Assembly: GCF_000970205.1 (NCBI RefSeq)
Contig: NZ_CP009512.1
Location: 1,488,001 to 1,552,000, forward strand
Reading direction: 5' to 3'
Source: Methanosarcina mazei S-6
GTDB lineage: Archaea > Halobacteriota > Methanosarcinia > Methanosarcinales > Methanosarcinaceae
Length of the DNA: 64,000 bases
Shown: positions 8,830 to 17,120 of the stretch, piece after piece
Layout: the number at the start of each line of letters is the position of its first letter
How positions within the stretch are numbered: position 1 is the first letter of the stretch
Notes under the pieces: model-generated
Seen by the model: only the letters and a program-made list of their open reading frames with translations
The model's database searches: none
Told to the model about the DNA's origin: nothing
Program-made: the position numbers and the translations under genes

Positions 8830-9834
8830 ATGGCTCCGATTGAGGGTTGTAATATGGAAGTTTTGTGGCTGGCTCAGGAAGAAGTAAAAAGTGTTATGGA
8901 CATGCATTCCGATATGCAGGTAGTTGAAAGGGCTTTCAGGCAGCACGGGCTTGGCAAGGTGCAGATGCCGCCTAAGTCCTATCTTTACTATACTGCTTAC
9001 AACGGCGACCTGCGTACAATGCCTGCATACCTTGAAGAAGAGGACATTACCGGCGTAAAGATTGTAAATGTCCACCCCGGAAACCCCACGCGCAACCTGC
9101 CCACAGTAATGGCGCTGATCATTCTTATTTCCCCTGAGACCGGAGCCCCTGTAGCGATCATGGACGGGACCTACCTGACAGATATCAGGACAGGTGCAGC
9201 CGGTGGAATTGCCGCAAAATACCTTGCAAGGAAAGACTCGAAAGTAATCGGGCTTGTAGGCGCAGGAAACCAGGCAAGGACCCAGCTTGAATCTCTTTGT
9301 GAGGTTTTTGAGCCTGAATCTGTCAGGATTACCTCCAGGACAAAGGAAAGCTGTGAACAGTTTATCCGGGATATGGCAGATATCGTGCCCTGCGAAATTC
9401 ATTATGAAGAAAGCATTGAAAAGGTCTGTGACTGTGATATCCTTGTCACAACAACCCCTTCCAGAAAACCAATTGTAAAAGCCAGCTGGATCAAAGAAGG
9501 CACTCATATAAATGCAATAGGCGCAGATGCAGTAGGAAAAGAAGAACTTGACCCCGAAATTCTCCTCCGTGCCAAGGTTATTGTCGACGACATGATCCAG
9601 GCTCTCCATTCCGGAGAAGTGAACGTCCCCCTATCCAAACACTATATCTCGGAAAATGATATCCATGCCCAGCTCGGAGAAGTGATGGTCGGTCTCAAGC
9701 CCGGAAGGACCAGTGAGGAAGAGATTACGATATTTGATTCCACAGGGCTTGCAATCCAGGATGTAGCAACCGCACACCTGGTCTATGAAAGGGCTGTCCG
9801 TGAAGGGCTTGGCAGACAGGTCCGCATGTTCTGA
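8830..9834 (+). CDS. ala: Alanine dehydrogenase / ornithine cyclodeaminase family
   Basis: A 334-residue cytoplasmic enzyme of the OCD/mu-crystallin family. The substrate-side segment includes KSYLYYTAYNGDLRTMPAYL; the Rossmann motif GLVGAGNQARTQ is at about residues 139-150; STGLAIQDVATAHL at the C-terminus is typical of the family. The archaeal members, such as the Archaeoglobus enzyme, interconvert L-alanine and pyruvate with NAD. Ornithine cyclodeaminase or another imine reductase activity is the alternative. The start at 8830 is supported by a GAGG about 9 nt upstream; an internal ATG at 8854 could also serve. An insertion sequence follows just downstream. Confidence 0.85.
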   Translation: MAPIEGCNMEVLWLAQEEVKSVMDMHSDMQVVERAFRQHGLGKVQMPPKSYLYYTAYNGDLRTMPAYLEEEDITGVKIVNVHPGNPTRNLPTVMALIILISPETGAPVAIMDGTYLTDIRTGAAGGIAAKYLARKDSKVIGLVGAGNQARTQLESLCEVFEPESVRITSRTKESCEQFIRDMADIVPCEIHYEESIEKVCDCDILVTTTPSRKPIVKASWIKEGTHINAIGADAVGKEELDPEILLRAKVIVDDMIQALHSGEVNVPLSKHYISENDIHAQLGEVMVGLKPGRTSEEEITIFDSTGLAIQDVATAHLVYERAVREGLGRQVRMF

Positions 9835-9837
9835 TGG

Positions 9838-9876
9838 TTGTTTAGACCTCTTTACAATTGTTTAGCCCTCTTTACT
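9838..9876. repeat. Near-perfect 18-bp direct repeat next to the IS110 element
   Basis: TTGTTTAGACCTCTTTAC and TTGTTTAGCCCTCTTTAC follow one another with 2 nt between, just after the alanine dehydrogenase stop and about 30 nt before the transposase 3' end. It may lie inside or at the right end of the insertion element. Confidence 0.8.
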
Positions 9877-9892
9877 TGGCATGAAAGTCCAT

Positions 9893-9908
9893 GATGAGAA
9901 AACTCATC
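9893..9908. terminator. Hairpin at the transposase 3' end
   Basis: GATGAG-AAAA-CTCATC, a perfect 6-bp stem with a 4-nt loop that overlaps the transposase stop codon. It could be a terminator or part of the element's right end. Confidence 0.5.
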
Positions 9909-11175
9909 ACGTACTCTCTCCTTCCTTTTTTCCCATAATTGCGATAATTCCACTAATTATTGTTATCCTTTCATCAACCGAGAATATCTCTGCCTCAACA
10001 ATCTTTCTCTTTTTAACTTCTCCCTTTTGGTATCCTGTTTCATCTTCGTACATCTCATCGTTTGTGATCAAATGCCATATTATTGTTGCAATTTTCCTTG
10101 CTAAGGCAATAATTGCCTTAGCATATCCAATTGTCTTCTTTTTCCTGTTAAAAAACTCCTTTAATCTGCTATTTTTCTTTCTTGCTGCTGCTTGAGCAAT
10201 CTGAGTTAGAATCCACCTTGCTACTTTTGATCCTCTCTTAGTGATTCTTCCGTTATGGTATTTATCTGCAGATTGATACACATTAGGAACTATTCCAAGC
10301 CATGAAGCAAGTTTATCTCCCGTTGGAAAATCCCTGAAATCTCCTATTTCAGCAATTAGAGTTGCCGCACCAAGCTCCCCAATACCTGGAACTGACATCA
10401 AAATTTCCATTTCCCTTTTATGCTTTTGATAAGCATAATTGAAAATTTCTCTTTCAAGAACTTCAATTTCTTCATCTAAATGTTTTATAAGATTCAGACA
10501 TATCTGAAGCCTTATTGCAGCACTCTGTGATATTTCTCTATCCAGAATTTCCCTTATCTGAACACTCTTTTTCCGAACATTTGGAGAAAGCGACTCTATA
10601 ATTTGATCAATATTTTTACCTGAAGAGATTCCTGCTAGAATTGCTCTACCATTTTTTCCAAAAATGTCAGTCAGAACATCACCCAGATGTAACATTTCGG
10701 AGGAAAGAATTGCATGAGTTTCATTTTTAATGTCCGTTCTTTTTCTTACAAGAGTTAGGCGAAGCCTGACGTATGACCTGAATTCTCTATGTTTCTTCGG
10801 AAAAACTCTTGATGGTTGAACCATCTTATTCAATGCAAGTTTTGCAATTACTTCGGAATCTATTTTATCTGTTTTTTTATGTGTAAATGCTTTCATATCT
10901 CGAGCATTTCCAACTATAACAGGCAAATGATCTATCAATGCCTCATAAATCGGAACCCAGAAATCACTTGTTGATTCACAGGCAACAACATCACATGATT
11001 CACAGGCAACAACATCACATTTTTCAGAGGTTACCAAATTTTTAAGATCTAAAATCCCATCATCATCTCTGGCAAAACGATGTTGTTGTTTTTCACCGGA
11101 TCTACTGAGGATAGTAGCAATAACAAAACGTTTGTGAATGTCTAAACCACAAGATTTGTTTATTTCTCCGTCCAA
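9907..11175 (-). CDS. IS110-family transposase
   Basis: A 422-residue DEDD-type transposase. The N-terminal RuvC-like domain shows GLDIHK (first Asp), an ACES segment (Glu) and KTDKIDSEVIAKLA (Asp-Asp). A coiled region follows, and the C-terminal Transposase_20 domain has SVPGIGELGAATLIAEIGDF and the serine-bearing YQSADKYHNGRITKRGSK. These enzymes use a bridge RNA and a serine-tyrosine-type intermediate. Oddity: the codons for CDVVACES are tandemly duplicated (10973-11020, two identical 24-bp units), which repeats the catalytic Glu segment. The start is TTG with GGAG 9 nt upstream. The element may or may not be active. Confidence 0.9.
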   Translation of the reverse strand: MDGEINKSCGLDIHKRFVIATILSRSGEKQQHRFARDDDGILDLKNLVTSEKCDVVACESCDVVACESTSDFWVPIYEALIDHLPVIVGNARDMKAFTHKKTDKIDSEVIAKLALNKMVQPSRVFPKKHREFRSYVRLRLTLVRKRTDIKNETHAILSSEMLHLGDVLTDIFGKNGRAILAGISSGKNIDQIIESLSPNVRKKSVQIREILDREISQSAAIRLQICLNLIKHLDEEIEVLEREIFNYAYQKHKREMEILMSVPGIGELGAATLIAEIGDFRDFPTGDKLASWLGIVPNVYQSADKYHNGRITKRGSKVARWILTQIAQAAARKKNSRLKEFFNRKKKTIGYAKAIIALARKIATIIWHLITNDEMYEDETGYQKGEVKKRKIVEAEIFSVDERITIISGIIAIMGKKEGEST

Positions 11176-11340
11176 TTTACATTACTCCATCATTTCCAGG
11201 ACAGTAGAATTGCTTCAAAGGCAATTTGGCATCCGTGATCAAGGTCACATCTGGGCCTTCGATGGCAATTCAATGGTTAGTTTTTTGACGGCTTCGGAGA
11301 ACCAAAGTAAAAACAACCTTCCTGTCCAAAGGTAATGATG
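11176..11340 (-). ncRNA. Candidate IS110 bridge RNA region
   Basis: In the IS110 group the bridge RNA is encoded in the non-coding end upstream of the transposase gene, which is here. The stretch contains local hairpins: ATTGC (11209-11213)/GCAAT (11221-11225), GTGA (11235-11238)/TCAC (11245-11248), and a wider GAATTGC (11207-11213)/GCAATTC (11265-11271) pairing. The guide loops cannot be assigned without the target and donor ends, so this is an inference from the family plus visible pairing. Confidence 0.4.
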
Positions 11341-11744
11341 GAGTTCTATTATCAAAAAAGCTAAGTGAAAAGGATTTTCATTTTTTGGGCATGTTATTCC
11401 AAGAATATCATGTGTGTTTTTTATTTTTCTGGAAGTTTCCGATCTATTTTTTCTATTTCCGGATTCCGAAAGTGGATGTTCCAGTTTTCTTATTCAGAAT
11501 CCCTGAAGACAGGGTTCTGTCCGAGATTCGGGTTAAAAATAGAGTTCAAACTTACGAAATTACAGGGAATTCTGTATCGGATATAGATAAATACAGATAA
11601 TAATGCTAGTTGATGAAGAATACAAAAGACAGTTCGGCATCAGTATTTTCTTTCTATAGAACTGCCTTTTTATTCTTCCTTTCCAGATCTAAAACAGAAT
11701 AAAAATATTTCTTGAATGAAATCAGGAGGCTAATTTAAATCTTT
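11341..11744. other. Spacer without recognisable gene
   Basis: AT-rich. Small ORFs (for example 11365-11586) have no start context or family resemblance. Nothing further seen. Confidence 0.5.
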
Positions 11745-12476
11745 TTACTTCCTTTTTGTTTTACTTTCTTTTTCTTCAGGTCCTTTCTTTTTTTCAGGAT
11801 TCAGGGTTAATTCTTGTTCCATACTTCCCACGGTAATTATATAATCGCCTGCGGGAAGCGAATCAGTATCATAGTTGAATTTGAAATTTCCTTTTTCGTC
11901 AGCTTGTGCAGCTTCGTAACAGGTCTCGAATGTGAGTTTTACCTGTCCATTTTTTGCCTGTCCGGTATTCGAATTACTTTTACACATGTTTTTATTAGAC
12001 TCTTCTTTTTTGCTTACAATATCTCCGTCGATTTTCACGAAATAACTCATCCAGGGGGGTATGTTTGATTGAGATAGTGAGGCTTCGCCTTCCAGGGCAT
12101 TTGAGTGTCTCGTAAACCACCTGAATTTCTTAACTCTTACGTTTATGTCTCTGACCTTAACGCCGTCTTCTCCGGTGGCATTTACTTTGAAGGAGCTTTC
12201 ACCTCCTGATATTGTTTTTGGAATGAACAGCTTATTTATCTGATATTTGTAACCTTTACCTGAAACAGGGACCATTTCTTCATGTAAAATAGTTACTTCA
12301 ATTATTTCATTATTGGATGCCTCTCCTGAAATTGTAATTTCATCCCCTACACAGGGGCAGGCAGGAGATAATTCCCAGTGAGTAACATCAGCAGATGCGG
12401 GTAATATCAGGATTCCCGCGGCAGCACAAAACAGCATTACTATAAAAAGGGATTTTCTCTGAAACTCATATCTCAA
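11745..12476 (-). CDS. Secreted or membrane-anchored protein of unknown function
   Basis: The start is TTG at 12476, because AAGGAGG lies about 7 nt upstream and the protein then begins with a typical signal peptide (basic RYEFQRKS, hydrophobic LFIVMLFCAAAGILIL, cleavage near PASA). An upstream extension to 12554 is open but has no ribosome site. The mature part opens with a beta-sandwich-like region (SPACPCVGDEITISGEAS), which resembles the Ig-like modules of Methanosarcina surface proteins. A second similar region has DSLPAGDYIITVGSMEQELTL. The tail is very basic and charged (KKKGPEEKESKTKRK). I do not recognise a named family; it probably acts outside the cell membrane. Confidence 0.7.
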   Translation of the reverse strand: MRYEFQRKSLFIVMLFCAAAGILILPASADVTHWELSPACPCVGDEITISGEASNNEIIEVTILHEEMVPVSGKGYKYQINKLFIPKTISGGESSFKVNATGEDGVKVRDINVRVKKFRWFTRHSNALEGEASLSQSNIPPWMSYFVKIDGDIVSKKEESNKNMCKSNSNTGQAKNGQVKLTFETCYEAAQADEKGNFKFNYDTDSLPAGDYIITVGSMEQELTLNPEKKKGPEEKESKTKRK

Positions 12477-12961
12477 AATGAATCCTCCTTGAATGCCTGC
12501 CTGATTTTTCATGCAGACCTGAGAAGTGATTTTTATAAATGAAATTCTCTTCAATTATCTTTGAAAAGCATTTTTTAACTAATGTTACTTTATTAGTTTT
12601 AAAATTTTTGCTTAAACTTCTCTCTCAGTAACACTATATAAATTTTTATACTATTTTTCTTTTTGAATTTGTGTTACCCGGGTAAAAGAAGGAAAAAATA
12701 TTATAAGTGTTATTTCAAAAATCGGCATCATTTAAACATCTGCTGTTTATCCCTTAATGATTTTGCATATCGGTAATTTCCGAAAAATAACCAAGGCGTT
12801 TTTAAGAGAAATAAAAATGTTGAACTGGCTCATTAATATAATTAACAGTTTTTCATACTGCAAACTTTTACTTTTAAAGCCTGAATTTAGTGATCTTATA
12901 TAAGTAAAATAAGTAAAACAAGTTCATAAGAGATAAAATACTCAGTATCAAAATATATATT
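12477..12961. other. AT-rich spacer
   Basis: 485 nt with no ORF. TATA-like stretches (for example ACTATATAAAT near 12631, and 12896-12906) may be promoters for the secreted protein. Nothing further seen. Confidence 0.5.
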
Positions 12962-13525
12962 GATGCATCTGTGGCGCGTCAGTTATTGAACTATCATGCC
13001 GCACTGGCGAGAAAGCTGGAGCCAGAGAAAAGAATTTTTGAAGGACTTGGCATCCGGGACTCAATGATGGCGAATAATCTGGAGTATATAGTATCCCGTG
13101 AGCGTGCAGGGGAAAAGTGCTGGTTTTTGCCCACAATAACCATCTCCAGCGAGGAAAAACACAGTGGCAACTTGGAGCTGACCTGCTGGCATGGTGGTCG
13201 GTGGGATCTCACCTCAATGAGGTATTCGGTCCACGCTATGCAGTTATCGGCTCTGCAGTCGGCGTCTCGGATGCAAATGGCATCGGGCAACCTGGAGCCA
13301 GGTACTCTTGAAGCGCACCTTACTGCCGCGCCAGGACCAGTACGGTTTATTCCAACTAACAATGGCAGGAGGCTTCCAATCATGGCAACAACAGATTTTC
13401 CTGCCCGCTCGGGCAGCATGAACCCTACCTATTTTGCACTAACTCCTCGAAGCCTCACCGACTTCGACTGGCTTGCTGTCCTTGACTCAACCCAATACAG
13501 CCGGGGAGGACCGACGCTGAAATAA
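12962..13525 (+). pseudogene. Erythromycin-esterase-family remnant, 5'-truncated and frameshifted
   Basis: Three segments read as the C-terminal half of a bacterial erythromycin esterase-type protein but lie in two frames. Segment 1 (12962-about 13105) has ARQLLNYHAALARK and IRDSMMANNLEYIVSRER. Segment 2 (about 13108-13300, the -1 frame) has GKVLVFAHNNHLQRG, HLNEVFGPRYAVIGSAVG and ANGIGQP. Segment 3 (about 13301-13525, first frame again) has EPGTLEAHLTAAPGP and LTDFDWLAVLDSTQYSRGG. A one-base loss is thus followed by a one-base gain, leaving a 184-codon open frame with a scrambled middle that holds the catalytic His region. The N-terminal half is absent, ending abruptly in AT-rich host sequence. 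Its composition and family point to acquisition from a bacterium. Confidence 0.8.
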
Positions 13526-13861
13526 AATGACTTTAATCTTAGCAGCAATTTGATAGAATATAAAAGTTTTAAAGCGGCCCGGTTTTCAGGGGGGTTTATA
13601 AAAATCGGTGTTTATTCAGGTTTTTAAGATAAATAAACTGGTCTTATCAATCAGTCTTACTTTAATTAAGGAGAACAAATTCACAATGAATAAATAGATA
13701 GGATAGAAATTATTATACATTGAGCGGGTCCTGAGGAAAGTCAGCCTCTGCAAGCATTGTACTTTACCCTAGGTTCCATTTTTTATTCCAGCTATTCCCC
13801 ATACTTCCGCAGAACCTGCTCAAAAACTGTTTTTTATGCTTTATTTCTCTGCGTGTCTGTT
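13526..13861. other. Spacer without recognisable gene
   Basis: 336 nt between the esterase remnant and the cobQ 3' end. No ORF or repeat of note seen. Confidence 0.5.
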
Positions 13862-15319
13862 TCAGACTCCTGCGATCTCGAAGAGCTTTTCCATATCAAT
13901 GTTCTGCTCAACCACATTTGCGAGCTCTTCGTAAGCATCGTTTTCGCTTATTGCCTCATCTGGTTCGTATTCCAGGCCCTTCTTCTCATAAAGATACCGG
14001 ACAAGGGCATTTCTTATATTCCTGTTATCAAAAAGCCCGTGAAGGTATGTGCCGATTACGAAACCGTCCTCATCAATAGCTCCATCGTCTCCGAAAACGG
14101 TGCGGTTTGAATCCGTAACTCCCATATGGATCTCATAACCTTTTATCTCTTCACCATCTATGGGTCTCAGGATAGGGCCGTAACCATTGACTTTTTTTGT
14201 TACCTGGACAGTTCTCTTTTTATATTCTCCGAATCTGGTCCCTATGTCCAGAAGCCCCAGGCCTTCAAACTCGGCTTCGACTCCGTTCTCTACTCCGGAA
14301 TCAAAGATAGTCCTGCCAAGCATCTGGTAACCGCCACAGATCCCGAAGATAGGGACTTTTCCTTTGAAAGCCTGAATTTTTTTGTCCATCCCGCTTGCCC
14401 TGAGGTCAAGAAGGTCATTAACAGTATTTTTCGTCCCAGGAATCATGATTGCATCAGGGTTTCCGAGTTCTTCGTTGATGTCCACATACCTAACTTTTAC
14501 GAGCCCCTCAAGGGGTTCGAAGTCCGTAAAGTTTGAGATCCTTGGCAAGCGGATTACTGCAACCTCTATTTCTTTTTCTGCCTTTGAATCCTCTTTATCT
14601 CCGAGAGAGACCGAATCTTCGGAAGGGATGCGGAGCTTGAAATGAGGAAGGACCCCAAGCACAGGGATTCCGGTTTTATCCTCAAGCTGCTTGAGTCCGG
14701 GTCTCAGGATTTCTATGTCGCCCCTGAACTTGTTGATTATAAACCCTTTGACGTTTTTCCTTACATCTTCAGGCAGAAGGGCAATAGTGCCGTAAAGGCT
14801 TGCAAACACGCCTCCCCTTTCAATATCTCCTACAAGGATTATAGGAGCCTTTGTGAGCCTTGCAGTACCCACATTCACGATGTCCCTCTCATAAAGGTTG
14901 ATTTCTGCAGCTCCCCCGGCTCCTTCCATAACAATAATGTCATGCTCTTTCCAGAGCCTTTCAAGGGCTCCTTTAAGCACTGCGTGCATCTCTTCAATGG
15001 AATCGTAATACTGGCCTGCACTTTTGTCAGCATAGGGCTCGCCCAGCAGGACTACCTGGGAAACGCAGTCCCCTTTTGGTTTCAGGAGAACAGGGTTCAT
15101 ATCTGCAGTGGGTTCAGTGCCTGCGGCTTTTGCCTGAATTGCCTGTGCAATCCCTATCTCCTTTCCGTCCTTTGTAATCCAGGAGTTCAGGCTCATATTC
15201 TGAGCCTTGAAAGGAGCAACCCTGTAGCTTCTGGACAGGATCCTGCATATGGCAGTTACGACTGAACTTTTTCCAACATGAGAGGCGGTTCCCAGGATCA
15301 ATAGGCTTTTTTTCTCCAT
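13862..15319 (-). CDS. cobQ: Cobyric acid synthase (adenosylcobyric acid amidotransferase)
   Basis: A 485-residue CobQ/CbiP enzyme. It amidates four carboxyl groups of adenosylcobyrinate a,c-diamide using glutamine and ATP in cobamide synthesis, needed for the corrinoid methyltransferases of methanogenesis. The N-terminal DTBS-like P-loop domain is seen as GTASHVGKSSVV, with KAQNMSLNSW and MEGAGGAAEINL. The C-terminal triad glutaminase domain has FGICGGYQMLG (nucleophile Cys) and GTYLHGLFDN (His). I place the start at the ATG at 15319, 9 nt after GAAGGT; ATG at 15328 and the longer frame to 15367 are alternatives. Length agrees with the family. It is a single gene here. Confidence 0.95.
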   Translation of the reverse strand: MEKKSLLILGTASHVGKSSVVTAICRILSRSYRVAPFKAQNMSLNSWITKDGKEIGIAQAIQAKAAGTEPTADMNPVLLKPKGDCVSQVVLLGEPYADKSAGQYYDSIEEMHAVLKGALERLWKEHDIIVMEGAGGAAEINLYERDIVNVGTARLTKAPIILVGDIERGGVFASLYGTIALLPEDVRKNVKGFIINKFRGDIEILRPGLKQLEDKTGIPVLGVLPHFKLRIPSEDSVSLGDKEDSKAEKEIEVAVIRLPRISNFTDFEPLEGLVKVRYVDINEELGNPDAIMIPGTKNTVNDLLDLRASGMDKKIQAFKGKVPIFGICGGYQMLGRTIFDSGVENGVEAEFEGLGLLDIGTRFGEYKKRTVQVTKKVNGYGPILRPIDGEEIKGYEIHMGVTDSNRTVFGDDGAIDEDGFVIGTYLHGLFDNRNIRNALVRYLYEKKGLEYEPDEAISENDAYEELANVVEQNIDMEKLFEIAGV

Positions 15320-15630
15320 TTTTACCATACCTTCTGCGCAAACAGGCTTTTTATTATTCAAATACAAGTAATGGTTTTAACTGACAATTTATTAAAATCA
15401 AAGTAAGATTTTTGCTTCTGCAGATATAAATCAAGTAAACTTGTTTAAATTTAATAATTGTCATCTTATACTTCAACTAAAGAATAAATAGTTTCGGATT
15501 CATTGCAGCTTTTGTTTAGTTAATTTTAGAGAAATTTTGATTTTCTGCCTTTTTTCCTTTTCAATTTTTGTTTTCTTATATTTCTCCTTATCTTTGAGTT
15601 CAATTACATTTTATCACACATTTTTTACTA
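15320..15630. other. cobQ upstream region
   Basis: AT-rich region shared by the divergent cobQ gene and the surface protein gene. I looked for a cobalamin-type riboswitch and did not find a convincing conserved core. Confidence 0.4.
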
Positions 15631-15744
15631 TTTTACTATTCATTTACCATTTTACTATTCATTTACCATTTTACTATCCATTTACCATTTTACTATCCAT
15701 TTACCATTTTACTATCCATTTACCATTTTACTATCCATTTACCA
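15631..15744. repeat. 19-bp tandem repeat, six copies
   Basis: Six head-to-tail copies of TTTTACTAT(T/C)CATTTACCA, the first two with T and the other four with C at the variable base. They lie about 180 bp upstream of the surface protein gene, in its promoter region or 5' leader. Confidence 0.95.
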
Positions 15745-15922
15745 TTTTTCCCGTACATTTTTTACCTTACTACGCTTTACTTCCTTACCTCTCTCACTTT
15801 TTTTGCTATAATTTTTCGATTTATCCGCAGCTTCCCGTATGAAAAAATGAATTTATCCGGCTACATTTCTTTTAAATAAGATCAAAACAATCTTTTTGTT
15901 ATCGAATCGGGGAAAAAAGATC

Positions 15923-17071
15923 ATGAAAGCCGTGCTTTTCTTACTTGTTTTACTTCTTCTTTCAGTAATTCCTGCTTCAGCAGCAGACTCTTCCAGGGTA
16001 GATGGAACAGGCTCAGCCCGCATAGACGAACTTTACAGCGATATAGAGTCCTTTGATGTGACATTTTATTCCTCTCAGGAGGAAGAGAACCTGACCCTTG
16101 AAATGTCTCTGGTGAAACCAGGTGTAAATGAAAAGGTCGTCAGTACACAGGAATTTTCAACTGGCAGTTTTCCTGCAAACACAAAAGTTACGAAAGCTGG
16201 CTTCTGGAATGTCAGGAATGCCGAACGAGGGGCTTATACTCTGAAAGCAAAGCTTCTGGATCAGGGGGAGGTGCTTTCGGAATCCGAATATAATTTTGTC
16301 TACGGAAGTAACTCGGCCTTAAGGCTTCAGGTAGATGATCTTGTCCCCAACTCCGAAGGGATTGCTGTTGTAATTTCCCCGAAGCAGGCTTCACTTTTTG
16401 ATATTGAGTACATGCTTGTAGACGGGCATGATGTGGTATACAGGACAAAAACCGAAAAGGCATCCCTCACAAGTGTTCCGGAAACCTTTTCTGCTTCCTG
16501 GGGCACCCTTCTTGAAAACAATAAAGAGTACTCTGGTAGAGTAAAGATCAAGGTCTATTCCCCCAGTCGGGGATTTATAAGCTCAACCGAGAACTTCACC
16601 GCCAGGGATGATGCCGAAATTACTGATATTTATGAGGACGAGACCGGGGCAAGTGCAACTGTTTTTGGGCGTTCCCAGGTGCCTTTTGAAGGAAGCCTGG
16701 TTTTCACCGTTTATAAAGTGAAGGAAGGCTCAGGGCATAACAGTTCTGTGCTCGTAGAGTCTGCCCGTGAAAGAGTCCCAGTGCTTCTCACTGATGACGA
16801 CGAGACAGTTGAAGTCGCCTGGAAAGAAAGGCTTACAGAAGGAGTCTACAGGCTTGAAATCGAACTCACAGGCAACGATGGGGACCTTATCGAACGCAGG
16901 GAAACCATTATTGAGTCTGACCTCCCTCCGGCAAATGCAAGTGAGGTAAGCCCTGACGCAGGGCGTGAAACTCCGGATGAAAATGAAGGTAATGGCATTC
17001 CGGGCTTTTCGTTTACTGCCGGAATTTTAGGTATTTTCATTGTTTTTGGCTTTATTAAAAAGCTGCATTAA
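15923..17071 (+). CDS. Surface protein with C-terminal PGF-CTERM-like anchor
   Basis: A 382-residue exported protein. From the ATG at 15923 there is a classical signal peptide (MKAVLFLLVLLLLSVIPASA). About 320 residues follow, apparently all beta-rich, with repeated modules of roughly 100 residues (for example VDDLVPNSEGIAVVISPKQ, then EITDIYEDETGASATVFGRS). The tail is acidic and ends in IPGFSFTAGILGIFIVFGFIKK, resembling the PGF-CTERM signal recognised by archaeosortase. An in-frame TTG at 15896 is less likely because it puts polar residues before the signal. It lies 49 nt upstream of a permease gene on the same strand, so it may be the extracellular partner of that transporter. Confidence 0.75.
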   Translation: MKAVLFLLVLLLLSVIPASAADSSRVDGTGSARIDELYSDIESFDVTFYSSQEEENLTLEMSLVKPGVNEKVVSTQEFSTGSFPANTKVTKAGFWNVRNAERGAYTLKAKLLDQGEVLSESEYNFVYGSNSALRLQVDDLVPNSEGIAVVISPKQASLFDIEYMLVDGHDVVYRTKTEKASLTSVPETFSASWGTLLENNKEYSGRVKIKVYSPSRGFISSTENFTARDDAEITDIYEDETGASATVFGRSQVPFEGSLVFTVYKVKEGSGHNSSVLVESARERVPVLLTDDDETVEVAWKERLTEGVYRLEIELTGNDGDLIERRETIIESDLPPANASEVSPDAGRETPDENEGNGIPGFSFTAGILGIFIVFGFIKKLH

Positions 17072-17120
17072 TCAAATACGGATAAATCTCAGTGAAAATT
17101 AGAATAAATCTCAAAAATCC

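Larger units (their letters stand above)
9880..11340 (-). mobile_element. IS110-family insertion sequence (approximate limits)
   Basis: The element comprises the transposase gene plus a non-coding stretch of about 165 nt on its 5' side. IS110 elements lack clear terminal inverted repeats, so the limits given are estimates. I see no target duplication. Confidence 0.55.

Noticed and set aside
15320-15630. Cobalamin riboswitch ahead of cobQ
   Set aside because: No conserved core of that riboswitch class could be seen on the minus strand.
15631-15744. Possible CRISPR array
   Set aside because: The 19-bp units are directly adjacent with no unique spacers, and no cas genes are in the window. The same holds for the other tandem arrays.
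15537-15842. ORF over the 19-bp repeats upstream of the surface protein
   Set aside because: Low-complexity Phe/Tyr/Leu/Ile/Thr string created by the repeat; no family and no ribosome site.
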